DNA of 51,792 bases, from assembly GCA_020845515.1 (NCBI GenBank), contig JADLFQ010000094.1, positions 1-51,792 of the forward strand, given 5' to 3'. Within the stretch, counting starts at the first letter, position 1. Every line of letters starts with the position of its first letter. A model generated the notes under the pieces. The model was not told the origin of the DNA, ran no database searches, and saw nothing but the letters and a program-made list of their open reading frames with translations. The stretch is from Anaerolineaceae bacterium. Its GTDB lineage: Bacteria; Chloroflexota; Anaerolineae; Anaerolineales; Anaerolineaceae. The translations under genes and the position numbers were made by a program. This document shows positions 50,948-51,792 of this stretch, one piece after another.

Positions 50948-51792
50948 TTAGAACCATCCTCTGCGTTTGAAGAGGTAAATCATTCCTGCCCCTAATAAAA
51001 TAAAGATTCCCCACAAAACTGGATAAGCCCAGGGGACGCTTAATTCCGGCATGAAATGAAAATTCATCCCATAAACTCCTGCCAGAAAGGTTAGAGGGAG
51101 AAATATCGTTGAAACGATCGTAAGGGCTTTCATGATTCCATTCAAACGCAATGAGGTTGAAGATAAATAAATATCTAATGCTCCTGACACAATATCACGA
51201 ATGGACTCACTTAAATCCTGGAAGCGTACAAGGTGATCGTAAATGTCGCGAAAGTAGATTCGGCTGCGCAAGTCAATTTGAGGAAAATCTTCTCTTGAGA
51301 GTTTGTTCATAACTTCCCGCATAGGGGAAATAACCCGCTTCAAAGCCATGATGTTATGTTTTAGGGCAAGAATTCGCTCAAGAGTCTGGGGCTCGGGTTT
51401 AGCCAGGACATTATCCTCCAAGCGATCTATTTCTTCATCCAATTGATCCAATATGGGCATATATCCGTCTACGAGGCGGTCCAGGATTGCGTGACAAAGA
51501 AAATCGGAGCCATTTTCATGTAAGCGTTCATCGTGATTTAGACCATCCCATACTTCCTCCACAGGAGGGGTTTTTTCTAACAAACTACAAGAGACCAGAA
51601 AGTTTGATCCTAAAAATAGGCTGAGTTGGTGTGCTACCAAACCGGTCTTTTGCTCATTTAATTGTATGTACTGTGTCACAATAAAAATATAGTCTTTGAA
51701 ATCATCCACTTTTGGCGTCTGAAAATTATCACTTTGACAATCCTCAATTGCCAAAGGATGAAAGTTGAAAGTATCTTTTAAATAATGAAAAA
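50948..51792 (-). CDS. corA: CorA-family divalent cation transporter, 5' end cut by window edge
   Basis: At least 281 residues of a CorA-type Mg2+/Co2+ channel are visible. The frame stays open to base 51792 and reads FNFHPLAIEDC before the apparent start; the TTG at 51754 is an internal Leu, so the gene is truncated by the window edge. The cytoplasmic funnel contains long helices (about residues 90-210 of the visible part). Two C-terminal transmembrane helices follow, with the pore signature YGMNF between them, and a basic tail KRRGWF. It is convergent with the oxoamine synthase. Confidence 0.93.
   Translation of the reverse strand, partial: FHYLKDTFNFHPLAIEDCQSDNFQTPKVDDFKDYIFIVTQYIQLNEQKTGLVAHQLSLFLGSNFLVSCSLLEKTPPVEEVWDGLNHDERLHENGSDFLCHAILDRLVDGYMPILDQLDEEIDRLEDNVLAKPEPQTLERILALKHNIMALKRVISPMREVMNKLSREDFPQIDLRSRIYFRDIYDHLVRFQDLSESIRDIVSGALDIYLSSTSLRLNGIMKALTIVSTIFLPLTFLAGVYGMNFHFMPELSVPWAYPVLWGIFILLGAGMIYLFKRRGWF

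Noticed and set aside
51752..51754. TTG as a start codon for a 268-residue CorA
   Set aside because: The frame continues to the window edge with CorA-like residues (FNFHPLAIEDC), so this is an internal leucine.

Overview
The window looks like a piece of chromosome from a monoderm, anaerobic bacterium of the phylum Chloroflexota, probably class Anaerolineae. This is inferred from gene content, not from a marker gene. The clues are a Tad/Flp pilus locus with no outer-membrane secretin, a sodium-pumping acyl-CoA decarboxylase operon, a four- plus five-haem nitrite reductase pair, an iron-sulphur type serine dehydratase and a type 2 isopentenyl-diphosphate isomerase. There is one tRNA gene and no rRNA, CRISPR array, insertion sequence or phage module. 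Almost every base is in ordinary, tightly packed genes, many with overlapping stops and starts.

Left part (1-11.7 kb, leftward): one long run of genes that appears to start at an extended -10 promoter near 11700. In transcription order it holds a membrane-anchored zinc-ribbon protein, a PfkB-type sugar kinase, ParA, ParB, an amidohydrolase, a histidine kinase with an N-terminal MshEN-like domain, a GAF histidine kinase, an OmpR-type response regulator, a small unknown protein, a second CpaF/TadA-type ATPase far from the main pilus locus, a tandem-HTH regulator, a TPR protein and a double-GNAT acetyltransferase. The 5' end of a membrane-anchored protein runs off the left edge.

Middle part (11.8-33 kb): radC, a CAT-anticodon tRNA with its own promoter and terminator, a polytopic membrane protein, an amidohydrolase-GPH transporter operon behind an operator-like inverted repeat, and the leftward decarboxylase operon (carboxyltransferase, gamma-like anchor, biotin carrier, Na+-translocating beta subunit). 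A 740-base stretch with only decayed coding remnants follows, then an asymmetric heterodimeric ABC exporter, a 591-residue HPr-kinase/PEPCK-like P-loop protein, nrfHA, and a leftward tgt-uppP-lipoprotein operon that diverges from recJ.

Right part (33-51.8 kb): a family 2 glycosyltransferase, then a leftward Tad pilus operon (flp, cpaB, cpaE, cpaF, tadB, tadC) followed by comF and hpf. Next come an all-helical unknown protein paired with an SPFH protein that ends in an excisionase-type HTH domain, a one-chain L-serine dehydratase, sucCD, an acyl carrier protein, IDI-2 and a polyprenyl synthase. The window ends with a serine-palmitoyltransferase-like alpha-oxoamine synthase and a CorA gene cut by the right edge.

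Themes: surface pili and their signalling (two CpaF ATPases, two kinases, one regulator); anaerobic energy metabolism (decarboxylase Na+ pump, succinyl-CoA synthetase, serine dehydratase, ammonia-forming nitrite reduction); and lipid building (undecaprenyl recycling, isoprenoids and a possible sphingoid-base-type lipid made from an ACP-bound acyl chain). Start sites were revised where a Shine-Dalgarno sequence or family N-terminus argued for it; several genes appear to be leaderless.
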